Position numbers and translations under genes: made by a program | Notes under the pieces: generated by a model | What the model was told of the DNA's origin: nothing | Database searches by the model: none | What the model saw: the letters and a program-made list of their open reading frames with translations, nothing else | NCBI RefSeq assembly: GCF_900101845.1 | Contig: NZ_FNAM01000001.1 | Coordinates: 124,001-188,000, forward strand | Length of the DNA stretch: 64,000 bases | Origin: Sporomusa acidovorans | GTDB taxonomy: Bacteria > Bacillota > Negativicutes > Sporomusales > Sporomusaceae | Direction of reading: 5' to 3' | Shown here: positions 31,671 through 38,689 of the stretch, in pieces | Numbering within the stretch: position 1 is the first letter of the stretch | Layout of the letters: each line of letters begins with the position of its first letter

Positions 31671-32228
31671 ATGAAAATTGGTATAATTAGCGATACTCAC
31701 GGGTGTCTTGATACCTGGAAACATGTTTTTGACACCTATTTTCAAGGTACCGATTTAATTATCCATGCCGGTGATGTTCTTTATCACGGGCCGCGTAACG
31801 CTATTCCTGCCGAATATAATCCGAAGCAACTGGCAGAAGTTCTGAACAACTGCCCAATCCCCATTATAACCGCGTGTGGGAATTGCGATGCCGAAGTTGA
31901 CAGTATAGTCCTTAACTTGCCTATTCTTTCTCCTTATACCTATTTAATGCTTAATGGCTTAAGAATTGTTGTGACTCATGGTCACAATCTTACGGAAGAT
32001 GCCAAACAGGAACTGGCCCAGCGCCTAAAAGCCAATATTTTTATTACCGGTCATACTCATATTGCCGCACTGGCAAAACATAATGAAACGATTTATCTAA
32101 ATCCAGGCTCGCCTGGCATGAGCAAACGCCCGGACGGCTGTGGTACCGTAGCCTGGATAAACGACAACAAAATTGAAATACTAGATATTGCGACAGGCCA
32201 GCCGCTTTTTTCTGAAGTTTTGGCCTAG
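31671..32228 (+). CDS. YfcE/MJ0936-family metallophosphodiesterase
   Basis: The 185-residue calcineurin-like protein has the metal motifs ISDTHG, HAGD, CGNCD, VVTHGH and FITGHTH. Family members hydrolyse model phosphodiesters with Mn2+; the physiological substrate is unknown. The ATG at 31671 follows GAGGAG. It is 19 bases after ribH and may be read from the same transcript. Confidence 0.92.
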   Translation: MKIGIISDTHGCLDTWKHVFDTYFQGTDLIIHAGDVLYHGPRNAIPAEYNPKQLAEVLNNCPIPIITACGNCDAEVDSIVLNLPILSPYTYLMLNGLRIVVTHGHNLTEDAKQELAQRLKANIFITGHTHIAALAKHNETIYLNPGSPGMSKRPDGCGTVAWINDNKIEILDIATGQPLFSEVLA

Positions 32229-32246
32229 TATTCGGAGGTTTGCACA

Positions 32247-33119
32247 ATGCGTGACCATCTTATCAGGGCAACAGCGCCCGGGCTTCGTGCCTTTGCTGCC
32301 GTTACTACCAATCTGGTAGAAGAGGCACGCCAACGACATGATTGTTTTCCAGTAGCTACCGCTGCACTGGGGCGCACCATGACCGGCGCACTATTATTAG
32401 CCGCTAATTTAAAAACAGCAGAAAGCATAACTGTGAGGATATCTGGCGACGGACCGTTAAAAGAAGTAGTTGCCGATGCTTATCCGGATGGGTCAGTACG
32501 CGGTTATGTAAGAAATCCTTTTGTCGATTTGCCACTGAATCAGGGAAAATGGGCGGTTGGGCAGGCAATCGGCAAGGGACATATTTACGTTACCCGCTTT
32601 GTTGGTCTCAAACAGCCTTTTACCGGCAGCGCGGCACTCGTTTCAGGCGAAATAGCAGAAGATATAACTCAGTACCTTACCGTTTCAGAACAAACTCCGT
32701 CAAGTGTTGCTTTAGGGGTTCTGATTGCACCTGATGCAACAGTTGCCGCAGCAGGAGGATTTTTTATTCAGGCGTTGCCGGGTGCGGAAGATTCGGCAAT
32801 CACTCAGCTTGAAAATAATCTGCAGCAGTTGCCGCCGGTTTCTCAAATGGTTAACATGGGAAAAGGCGCTAATGGGATACTGGAAATGTTGTTTTCCGGA
32901 CTTCCCATTACGGCGTATGACCCTTTGGAGCTTAGATTCAATTGCCAATGTTCCCGTGAAAGAGTGGAGAATATGCTCATCAGTCTTGGAGCCAAAGAAA
33001 TTAAAGAAATGATCAACGACGGCCAAGCCGAAGTTTGTTGTCATTTTTGCGGCGAAAAGTATCATTTTAATGCCCATGAACTTGCTGTTATCTTGAAACA
33101 AATTGAAGCTAAGAAATAA
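32247..33119 (+). CDS. hslO: Redox-regulated chaperone Hsp33
   Basis: The 290-residue protein holds unfolded proteins under oxidative stress. The redox switch near the C-terminus has the two zinc-binding pairs: FNCQCSRERV (CxC) and EVCCHFCGEKY (CxxC, with one extra Cys). The N-terminal domain matches Hsp33 (DHLIRATAPGLRAFA). The ATG at 32247 follows GGAGG. The repeat-rich gap follows. Confidence 0.96.
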   Translation: MRDHLIRATAPGLRAFAAVTTNLVEEARQRHDCFPVATAALGRTMTGALLLAANLKTAESITVRISGDGPLKEVVADAYPDGSVRGYVRNPFVDLPLNQGKWAVGQAIGKGHIYVTRFVGLKQPFTGSAALVSGEIAEDITQYLTVSEQTPSSVALGVLIAPDATVAAAGGFFIQALPGAEDSAITQLENNLQQLPPVSQMVNMGKGANGILEMLFSGLPITAYDPLELRFNCQCSRERVENMLISLGAKEIKEMINDGQAEVCCHFCGEKYHFNAHELAVILKQIEAKK

Positions 33120-33150
33120 CAATTTGAATGAAAATGCCTTCTATATAGTA

Positions 33151-33250
33151 TCCAATAAAGATTTACAGGCAGGGTGTTAGTAAAAGCGTAGGTTAAGCGC
33201 CAGCGGCGAAGCGTTACTAACACCCTGCTTTGATGAAAATCTTTATTGGA
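33151..33250. repeat. Long hairpin A with conserved AGCG-rich loop
   Basis: An inverted repeat covers the 100 bases. The inner stem is perfect over 15 bp (33169-33183 with 33214-33228), and the outer arms TCCAATAAAGATTT / AAATCTTTATTGGA pair again after a short asymmetric spacer. The 30-base loop at 33184-33213 contains GGTTAAGCGC and four AGCG/GCG units. This loop differs at only three positions from the loop of hairpin C, although the arms are unrelated. It lies just downstream of hslO and has no coding potential. Confidence 0.8.
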
Positions 33251-33275
33251 TTTCATATATGTTAAAAGTTAAAAG

Positions 33276-33312
33276 AAAAAAGCCAGCGTTAAAAACACCG
33301 CTGGCTTTTCGG
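33276..33312. terminator. Bidirectional intrinsic terminator
   Basis: The stem AAAAGCCAGCG/CGCTGGCTTTT has A-runs before and T-runs after, so it could act on both strands. On the plus strand it would terminate hslO readthrough. Confidence 0.75.
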
Positions 33313-33445
33313 CATAAGAAAAACCGCTGGCGCGGTCCTTTAGCTTTGCGCACGTCAAATAATCCCGTAATACAAGGGGAGGGGTTTTACTTTTGGCATT
33401 GCCCCAAAAGTAAAAAAGGTCTAGGCCCGAAACCTCCAAAAGCTG

Positions 33446-33529
33446 AAAAGCCGGGCGGTATTCCTAAAATCCGTAAACTCGCTACGCTCAAACAGTACGG
33501 ATTTTTTTACGGAATACCGCCCGGCTTTT
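33446..33529. repeat. Long hairpin B with GAGCGTAGCGAG loop
   Basis: Arms starting AAAAGCCGGGCGGTATTCC (33446 onward) pair with GGAATACCGCCCGGCTTTT (ending 33529), and the inner ATCCGTA/TACGGAT pairs as well; a short A/T bulge separates them. The 20-base loop at 33476-33495 reads TTTGAGCGTAGCGAGTT on the minus strand. In one frame that encodes LFERSEF, a string I recall from many spurious Firmicutes ORFs. The arms share no sequence with hairpins A and C. Confidence 0.75.
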
Positions 33530-33633
33530 CTCCTGCGGAACGCTTTTTCCGGCAAAGGCCGGAGGGGTACGGGAGTTACCAGGGTTGCCGGGGTCACCCT
33601 CTCCTTGCTCAAGCCGGGCGTACACCGTACTGA
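33530..33633. other. Non-coding repeat-rich island between hslO and rpmB (rest)
   Basis: The gap from 33120 to 33821 holds no gene I can support. This portion between hairpins B and C is GC-rich with clustered GGCC, CCGG and GGGG motifs and weak hairpins (GGCAAAGGCC). Its composition differs from the AT-rich genes on both sides. Frames through it exist on both strands but have no ribosome site or family likeness. Confidence 0.5.
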
Positions 33634-33707
33634 GGCGCGGGCGGCCGTTATGCATAAGCGGAGGTTAAGCGCTAGCGGCGGAGCGTTGTATGACGGCCGC
33701 CCGCGCC
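33634..33707. repeat. Long hairpin C with conserved AGCG-rich loop
   Basis: A 21-bp stem (33634-33654 with 33687-33707), pairing throughout as RNA if two G-U pairs are allowed, has very GC-rich outer arms (GGCGCGGGCGGCCGT). The loop at 33655-33686 is almost the same as the loop of hairpin A, including GGTTAAGCGC. The arms differ entirely from hairpin A. It lies about 75 bases before the rpmB terminator. Confidence 0.8.
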
Positions 33708-33777
33708 GGGCCTTGTACCCGACACCTTTGTTTTATAAGATCTCAGCACCGCGCAAAACTTATAATTTCTGATACAT

Positions 33778-33808
33778 TAAGAAAAGACTTGGCTTGTGCC
33801 AAGTCCTT
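33778..33808 (-). terminator. Intrinsic terminator of rpmB (interspersed repeat, copy 3)
   Basis: Read on the minus strand, GGACTTGGC/GCCAAGTC with loop ACAA is followed by TTTTCTTA, 14 bases after the rpmB stop. The 31 bases are identical to the plus strand at 12379-12409. Only the terminator part of the longer repeat is present. Confidence 0.85.
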
Positions 33809-33821
33809 TATTGTTCACTAA

Positions 33822-34013
33822 TTATACCGCGCGTTGGATTTTACCAGAACGCAGGCAGCGGGTACATACATTAACCCGTTTAACTTCACCTTTAACTAAT
33901 GCCTTAACTCTTTGTATATTAGGTTTCCACGTGCGTTTGGTTTTTAGGTGTGAATGGCTGACATTAAAACCGGAACGCTCACCTTTACCACAAATTTCAC
34001 AAAAATTTGCCAT
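33822..34013 (-). CDS. rpmB: 50S ribosomal protein L28
   Basis: The 63-residue protein is a zinc-type L28: MANFCEICGKGERSGFNVSHS followed by KTKRTWKPNIQRVKA and a second pair CTRCLRSGKI. Four cysteines (CxxC and CxxC) indicate the zinc-ribbon form. It has GGAGGTG before the start. It is monocistronic on the minus strand, and its terminator is a copy of the interspersed repeat. Confidence 0.97.
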   Translation of the reverse strand: MANFCEICGKGERSGFNVSHSHLKTKRTWKPNIQRVKALVKGEVKRVNVCTRCLRSGKIQRAV

Positions 34014-34206
34014 CTATTTCCACCTCCCATAGGATTTATCCTCATGTACTCAACGTCACTATTTTAGCACAATTTACTTATAGTATGCAAGGCCCAATAA
34101 AGTTTTCATTATAAATCTTATAAATACCTAGCTTCTAGTGTGCATCAGCAGGATTTGAGCGTATTATATTGAAAATAGATATAAGTAAATGAAGGGGGGC
34201 TTAACT

Positions 34207-34413
34207 ATGTTCACTAAGAGCACTCCGATAATTGAGGCGCTACGAGCGCATCCTAAAGCTCGCGAGATTTTCACCAAACATGGCATGGGTTGCATTGGCT
34301 GTATGGGATCGACAACCGAAACCATAGAACGCGGTGCCGCTATGCATGATATTGATGTCGAAGCGTTGCTGGTGGAATTAAATAACTTGCTGGTGCATGA
34401 CCAACAAAATTAA
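34207..34413 (+). CDS. DUF1858 domain protein
   Basis: The 68-residue protein matches DUF1858: TPIIEALRAHPKAREIFTKHGMGCIGCMGSTTETIERGA. The CxxC in GCIGCMG may bind a metal or act in redox chemistry. Such proteins are linked to hybrid-cluster or Fe-S repair functions in anaerobes, but no function is established. The ATG at 34207 follows a G-rich site AAGGGGGG. Its end overlaps the recG start by 17 bases. Confidence 0.88.
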   Translation: MFTKSTPIIEALRAHPKAREIFTKHGMGCIGCMGSTTETIERGAAMHDIDVEALLVELNNLLVHDQQN

Positions 34414-36487
34414 GGTGATTCTTATTCACAAATTATTATCTTCTAAAATTCAGTTTTTAAAAGGCGTAGGACCTGCCAATGCTGTGAAACTTAGCAAACT
34501 GGGAATTCTCACTATTGGCCAGCTCCTCGAACACTACCCGCGCCGTTATGAAGATCGAAGTAAGCTTAAATCAATTACTGAGTTGACTGACGGACAGTAT
34601 GAAAGCTTCCGGGCGGTAGTCATTCATGTTAATGAACTAAAATCCCGTCGCGGATTTAAGATCATCAAAATTGCCGTCCAGGATCAAGCCGGCGTGGCAC
34701 AACTTACTTGGTTTAACCAATCCTACATGAAAAATAAATATAAACCGGGTATGGAACTTATTATATCGGGAAAAATTCAGCGACATGCCAATATTATTGA
34801 AGTAACTAAGCCGGACATTGAACCTGCTAGTGAATTTTACGCTGGTAGTGGACGCATTATCCCCGTTTATCCAACCACTGAAGATGTTCCTCAATGGCGC
34901 TTGCGTTCTCTTATACTACAAGCGATAAATCTATTAAAAAATTCTGTAACTCCCGAAGAAATTGAATCTCTACCCACCAGTATAATCGATAAACATAACC
35001 TGCTTACCCGTAAGCAGGCGCTAGTAAATATCCATTTTGCAGTCGATATGGAGACTTTAGTTAAAGCCCGGCGACGCTTGGTGTTTGAAGAACTATTCTT
35101 ACTACAATGCGGGTTAGCCTACTTAAAGCAACGGAATAAATATAATTCTAAAGGAATTAAGCACGCTCCAGACGGAGTATTGGTAGCAAAGGTTGAGAAC
35201 CATCTTTCCTTTAAACTGACCAATGATCAAAATAAAACACTCCGTGAAATTAAAGCCGATATGGAAGATGTTACGCCAATGCAGCGGCTAGTACAGGGGG
35301 ATGTTGGCTCAGGAAAAACAGTTATTGCTGCTATCGCCTTGGCCAAAACAGTCGAAAACGGCTATCAGGGCGCCATGATGGCCCCGACAGAGATACTAGC
35401 AGAACAACACTATCATACATTGGCTCAATTGTTAGCACCACACAGTATAAAACTGGCGATATTAACCGGTAAATTATCGCGCCGGACTAGAGATGAAGTT
35501 TTACGACATTTCAAAGACGGTGCAATTGACGTAGTTGTCGGTACCCATGCACTGATACAAGATGATGTAGAATTTGCGCACCTTGGTCTGGTAGTTACAG
35601 ATGAGCAACACCGCTTTGGTGTACGCCAACGTGCGCGGCTGGAGAGCAAGGGCAACCAACCAGATGTGCTTATTATGACGGCAACTCCGATACCTAGAAC
35701 CATGGCACTTACGGTCTATGGTGACCTGGACGTATCAATTATCCGTGAACTTCCCCCCGGCCGCCAGCCAGTCGCTACCTATTCCCGCAGTAATACCCGT
35801 CGAAACAAAGTTTATCTTTTTGCTGCCGAACAAATTAAGGCGGGCCGGCAGGTCTATGTTGTCTGCCCACTTGTTGAAGAGTCAGACAAAATTGAAGCAC
35901 AATCTGCTGTAAAAATATACGAAGAGCTATCTGCTACCTTTTTTAAAAATATACCTTGCGCGCTCTTGCATGGCAAAATGAAACCACAGGAAAAAGAGGC
36001 GATTATGACTGCATTTTCCTGTGGTGATATTAAAGCACTTATTGCAACGACAGTAATTGAAGTAGGAGTTAATGTGCCAAATGCTACTGTTATGATTATC
36101 GAAGGTGCAGACCGTTTTGGTCTGGCGCAACTCCATCAGCTACGCGGCCGTGTCGGCCGAGGCAAATACAAATCCTATTGTATTTTATTATCAGACAATA
36201 CTAACGAAGAGACTTTGGAGCGACTTAAAATTATGACAGAGGTAAATGACGGATTCGTACTTGCTGACAGGGATCTACTCCTAAGAGGGCCGGGCCAATT
36301 TTTTGGGACCAATCAACATGGCTTACCTGATTTAAAAATTGCTAATATCGTAACAGATACAGATATTTTGCTGGAAGCCAGAAGCGCGGCCCAGCACACC
36401 GTATGTACACCGGAGTATTTAGATACAGTATGGCAGACGCTTCAAAATTGGTTTGGCGAAAAATTCAGCATGATATTTTGTAGATGA
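34397..36487 (+). CDS. recG: ATP-dependent DNA helicase RecG
   Basis: The 696-residue helicase reverses stalled forks and processes branched DNA. It has a wedge OB domain (residues 60-160), Walker A GDVGSGKT, DEQHRFG, TATPIPRTM and the C-terminal QLRGRVGRG. The ATG at 34397 lies inside the DUF1858 gene. A GTG at 34415 is in frame but AAGGTGATT at 34413 is too close to it; the start is therefore somewhat uncertain. The length is normal. Confidence 0.95.
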   Translation: MTNKIKVILIHKLLSSKIQFLKGVGPANAVKLSKLGILTIGQLLEHYPRRYEDRSKLKSITELTDGQYESFRAVVIHVNELKSRRGFKIIKIAVQDQAGVAQLTWFNQSYMKNKYKPGMELIISGKIQRHANIIEVTKPDIEPASEFYAGSGRIIPVYPTTEDVPQWRLRSLILQAINLLKNSVTPEEIESLPTSIIDKHNLLTRKQALVNIHFAVDMETLVKARRRLVFEELFLLQCGLAYLKQRNKYNSKGIKHAPDGVLVAKVENHLSFKLTNDQNKTLREIKADMEDVTPMQRLVQGDVGSGKTVIAAIALAKTVENGYQGAMMAPTEILAEQHYHTLAQLLAPHSIKLAILTGKLSRRTRDEVLRHFKDGAIDVVVGTHALIQDDVEFAHLGLVVTDEQHRFGVRQRARLESKGNQPDVLIMTATPIPRTMALTVYGDLDVSIIRELPPGRQPVATYSRSNTRRNKVYLFAAEQIKAGRQVYVVCPLVEESDKIEAQSAVKIYEELSATFFKNIPCALLHGKMKPQEKEAIMTAFSCGDIKALIATTVIEVGVNVPNATVMIIEGADRFGLAQLHQLRGRVGRGKYKSYCILLSDNTNEETLERLKIMTEVNDGFVLADRDLLLRGPGQFFGTNQHGLPDLKIANIVTDTDILLEARSAAQHTVCTPEYLDTVWQTLQNWFGEKFSMIFCR

Positions 36488-36770
36488 GCGTCTCTGTCTG
36501 TATAGCTATGCAGGATTTCCGGATCAACTGTGTTTTTAGCATTGATCTCTATTCAACTAAATTATAATTTTTAATCCAAATAAAAAAGGGACGGCCCGAA
36601 AGCCGTCAATTATGGGAGAGGAGAAAATTTACATTAATAATATTGACATTAATACTGTTCTTTATACATAGAAGAAAAAATTTTCTACAAAAATTCCAGT
36701 CTCCTTTTTTTATTTTTTTCTTCTGTTGCGCACACACTAAAGCAAACAACTGCAAGGAGTGTGTTGCACA
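36488..36770. other. Intergenic region after recG
   Basis: No gene is supported. The region is AT-rich and contains a strong hairpin GACGGC/GCCGTC with loop CCGAAA at about 36590-36608, followed not by T-runs but by a purine stretch GGGAGAGGAG. A TTGACA sequence at 36643-36648 lacks a well-spaced -10 box. A small untranslated RNA cannot be excluded. Confidence 0.4.
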
Positions 36771-36971
36771 ATGGATAAATTTTCGGAAGAACAACTAAGA
36801 ACCATTGCCGAGGAATGTCAAGAATTTGAGCATATTATCACTGCTATGGGTTACGGTTATTCGCTTCTTAATGTATCTGCGGATAATTATGTTAGGCGTT
36901 GCCCTGACTGTGTTCACTGGCTAAGCGGTACATGCAATATTTTTCGGAAAGAAATTGTCCAATGGCATTAA
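36771..36971 (+). CDS. Small cysteine-containing hypothetical protein
   Basis: The 66-residue protein starts at ATG 36771 after AAGGAG at 36754. Its N-terminal half is an acidic helix (EEQLRTIAEECQEFEHIITAM); the C-terminal half has RRCPDCVHWLSGTCNIF, a CxxC plus a third Cys seven residues later, which may bind metal. I do not recognise the family. It is monocistronic, with a good terminator 6 bases after the stop. Confidence 0.72.
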   Translation: MDKFSEEQLRTIAEECQEFEHIITAMGYGYSLLNVSADNYVRRCPDCVHWLSGTCNIFRKEIVQWH

Positions 36972-36976
36972 CCAAA

Positions 36977-37007
36977 AACAGCGCTGCACTTACAGCGCTG
37001 TTTTTTA
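36977..37007 (+). terminator. Intrinsic terminator
   Basis: The stem AACAGCGCTG/CAGCGCTGTT with a short loop is followed by TTTT. Confidence 0.9.
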
Positions 37008-37048
37008 AAAAATAAGAATAAAAACTAGGAAGGTATTCCGTTGAAAAT

Positions 37049-37380
37049 ATGATTATCAAAAGCCGCTATTTAAAGCAAGTTGATGATTATAGTGCCGAAA
37101 ATGGTTTTAAAGCTCTCTTGATCGCCAGATTATTACCACTGGCGCCATTTGGTATTATCACAGCTGTTGCACGATTAGCCGGATTTCTTTCAAGGACTTT
37201 TTAGGAGCAACAATTATAGGGAAACTACCACCTGTAGTAATAAAAGTCTTACTCGGACATGATATTGTTTTTGCAGCTGAAAATATGTCAAGACTTGTTA
37301 TAATTGTTCTTCTGGTAGTCGTAATATATGGTGGTATGTGGTGGTATAAATCGCGTAAAAACCGTCTTATTCGTGAATAA
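37049..37380 (+). pseudogene. TVP38/TMEM64 (DedA-like) membrane protein remnant, frameshifted
   Basis: Reading from ATG 37049 gives ALLIARLLPLAPFGIITAVARLAG and then a premature stop at 37202-37204. If one base is restored near 37178-37182 the frame continues as ISFKDFLGATIIGKLPPVV, then KVLLGHDI and a final membrane helix ending at 37380. This run matches the conserved core and C-terminal half of the TVP38/TMEM64 (SNARE-associated) family. About 110 of the usual 200 or more residues remain, and the N-terminal half is missing, since a terminator lies just upstream. It is therefore a truncated and frameshifted remnant. A sequencing error could explain the shift but not the missing N-terminus. 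Confidence 0.75.
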
Positions 37381-37440
37381 TATAAATAAAAAGAATTTGG
37401 CGTACCAAATCCTTTTGGTGGGTATTTTATATTATTTACT

Positions 37441-37659
37441 ATGGATTCAAATTCTCTTGCCTGCATGCTTCACCCTGTTCAACCACCAAAGATACGTGTC
37501 GACAGCGGACCAAGAGAAATGATGGTAGTACCGTTTATGCTTAATGGTGCCGTCAAAATAATATTGGTAGCACGAACCTCAAAAGTGGAAAGCTGGTTTG
37601 TAATGCCAGTTTCTGCAGGCAGGGATTTTTCTATAGATGACGAAGTTTCTATTCATTGA
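37441..37659 (+). CDS. Hypothetical small protein (doubtful)
   Basis: The frame encodes 72 residues with no family I know. There is no good ribosome site before the ATG at 37441; an internal double ATG at 37519 has AAGAG before it and would give about 46 residues. It ends 15 bases before the tautomerase gene and lies between a pseudogene and that gene, so it may itself be a remnant. Confidence 0.35.
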   Translation: MDSNSLACMLHPVQPPKIRVDSGPREMMVVPFMLNGAVKIILVARTSKVESWFVMPVSAGRDFSIDDEVSIH

Positions 37660-37674
37660 ACAAGGAGGGATATC

Positions 37675-37860
37675 ATGCCAATTGTACAAATTGATATGCT
37701 TGAGGGCCGGTCGTTGGAACAAAAAAGAGATTTAGTCAAAAAAGTAACCCAAGCCATAGTAGAAACAGCCAAGTGCCCACCGGAAGCAGTAACGATTGTA
37801 TTGCGCGAAGCACCTACCCAGCATATTGCCAAGGCTGGCGTACTAGCATCGGACAGATAG
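37675..37860 (+). CDS. 4-oxalocrotonate tautomerase family protein
   Basis: The 61-residue protein begins MPIVQIDMLEGR. After removal of Met the catalytic Pro1 is exposed, and the 62-residue family length and EQKRDLVKKVTQAI helix match. The natural substrate is unknown; DmpI/YwhB-like members act on enol-keto acids. The ATG follows AAGGAGG. It is followed by a short hairpin. Confidence 0.92.
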   Translation: MPIVQIDMLEGRSLEQKRDLVKKVTQAIVETAKCPPEAVTIVLREAPTQHIAKAGVLASDR

Positions 37861-37868
37861 TTTAAACA

Positions 37869-37897
37869 GGCCATTTCGTAAATGAAATGGCCAATTT
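37869..37897 (+). terminator. Possible terminator after the tautomerase gene
   Basis: A perfect 9-bp stem GGCCATTTC/GAAATGGCC is followed by AATTTAT. The T-run is weak. Confidence 0.55.
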
Positions 37898-37916
37898 ATA
37901 AAAAGGTGGTTATAGT

Positions 37917-38408
37917 ATGCTGCCATTACAATTTGCACTTGAGCTTGAAAATTCAATAAGCAAGCAAATAATGGAACTAGATGCTGCGCATCTTGTGAAC
38001 ACACAAGCAATCTCGTTGATTAATAATTTTCAAAAAGAACTTTTACAATTTTTATCTATGGCAAACCAAATCGATAGTGACATTGCTACATATCCAGTTG
38101 TCGACGAAAGTCTGCTGCTTGGGCCTGACAGCAACTGGCAGAAAGCTGTAGAAAATACCGTAGTCGCTAGCAATAGCCTGCGAACGAGCACAAGACTTTG
38201 GTCTGTCTACGCCCTAATTAATAAATCAATTCAATTTTATCAACAAGCCGCAGCTAATAGCGTCCAGCCGCAAACCCGCCTGTTCTTTAATTCTCTCAGC
38301 CATGTCAAAAAAATTTTGCTTATGAGACTAGGTGGTCTTATTAAAATATATGATAATCACTATTGGGGAGAATTAGGCTTTGCGCCGTTTTTGTTAGGCA
38401 AAGACTAA
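37917..38408 (+). CDS. Helical hypothetical protein
   Basis: The 163-residue product is predicted to be almost all helical, with amphipathic stretches and a C-terminal segment DNHYWGELGFAPFLLG. It could have a four-helix or ferritin-like fold, but no ExxH iron motifs are visible, so I assign no function. The ATG at 37917 follows AAAGGTGG. The last 4 bases overlap the convergent fixX. Confidence 0.75.
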   Translation: MLPLQFALELENSISKQIMELDAAHLVNTQAISLINNFQKELLQFLSMANQIDSDIATYPVVDESLLLGPDSNWQKAVENTVVASNSLRTSTRLWSVYALINKSIQFYQQAAANSVQPQTRLFFNSLSHVKKILLMRLGGLIKIYDNHYWGELGFAPFLLGKD

Positions 38409-38689
38409 CCTTGCCGATAAGCCACCCCCATACCGCCTATAGGATACGTGAATTGGATATTATCGAATCGACAGGCCAATCGACAGGCGCCACATTCAAT
38501 ACATTGCTTATAATATACCATTATGGGACTATCTGGTTGGTAGTCCCATTTAAATACGCCGGAAGGACAAATAGTAAGGCAGTGTTTTTCTATACATTTA
38601 TTGCATTGTTCTTGATCCTGGACAGCAACATGCTGAAAATCGTTATCCGGATTAAAGTTAATTAATACGATTTTATCCTGTAATTGCAT
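38405..38689 (-). CDS. fixX: FixX-like ferredoxin
   Basis: The 94-residue protein has cysteines in CNKCIEKHCLTICPSGVFKW and CIECGACRLACRFDNI. That is the FixX pattern, with one cluster region degenerate compared with a 2[4Fe-4S] ferredoxin. FixX carries electrons between FixAB (ETF) and FixC (ETF-quinone oxidoreductase). Its start overlaps the fixC stop by one base (TGATG on the minus strand). fixA and fixB are not in the window. Confidence 0.93.
   Translation of the reverse strand: MQLQDKIVLINFNPDNDFQHVAVQDQEQCNKCIEKHCLTICPSGVFKWDYQPDSPIMVYYKQCIECGACRLACRFDNIQFTYPIGGMGVAYRQG

Noticed and set aside
33259-33633. A 124-codon plus-strand frame through the repeat island, and a minus-strand frame opposite it
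   Set aside because: Both run through hairpins and terminators, lack ribosome sites and have no family likeness. The minus frame contains the LFERSEF string of a repeat, a mark of spurious ORFs.
37158-37466. A 102-codon minus-strand frame opposite the TVP38 remnant
   Set aside because: No ribosome site or family; it is antisense to recognisable TVP38 sequence.
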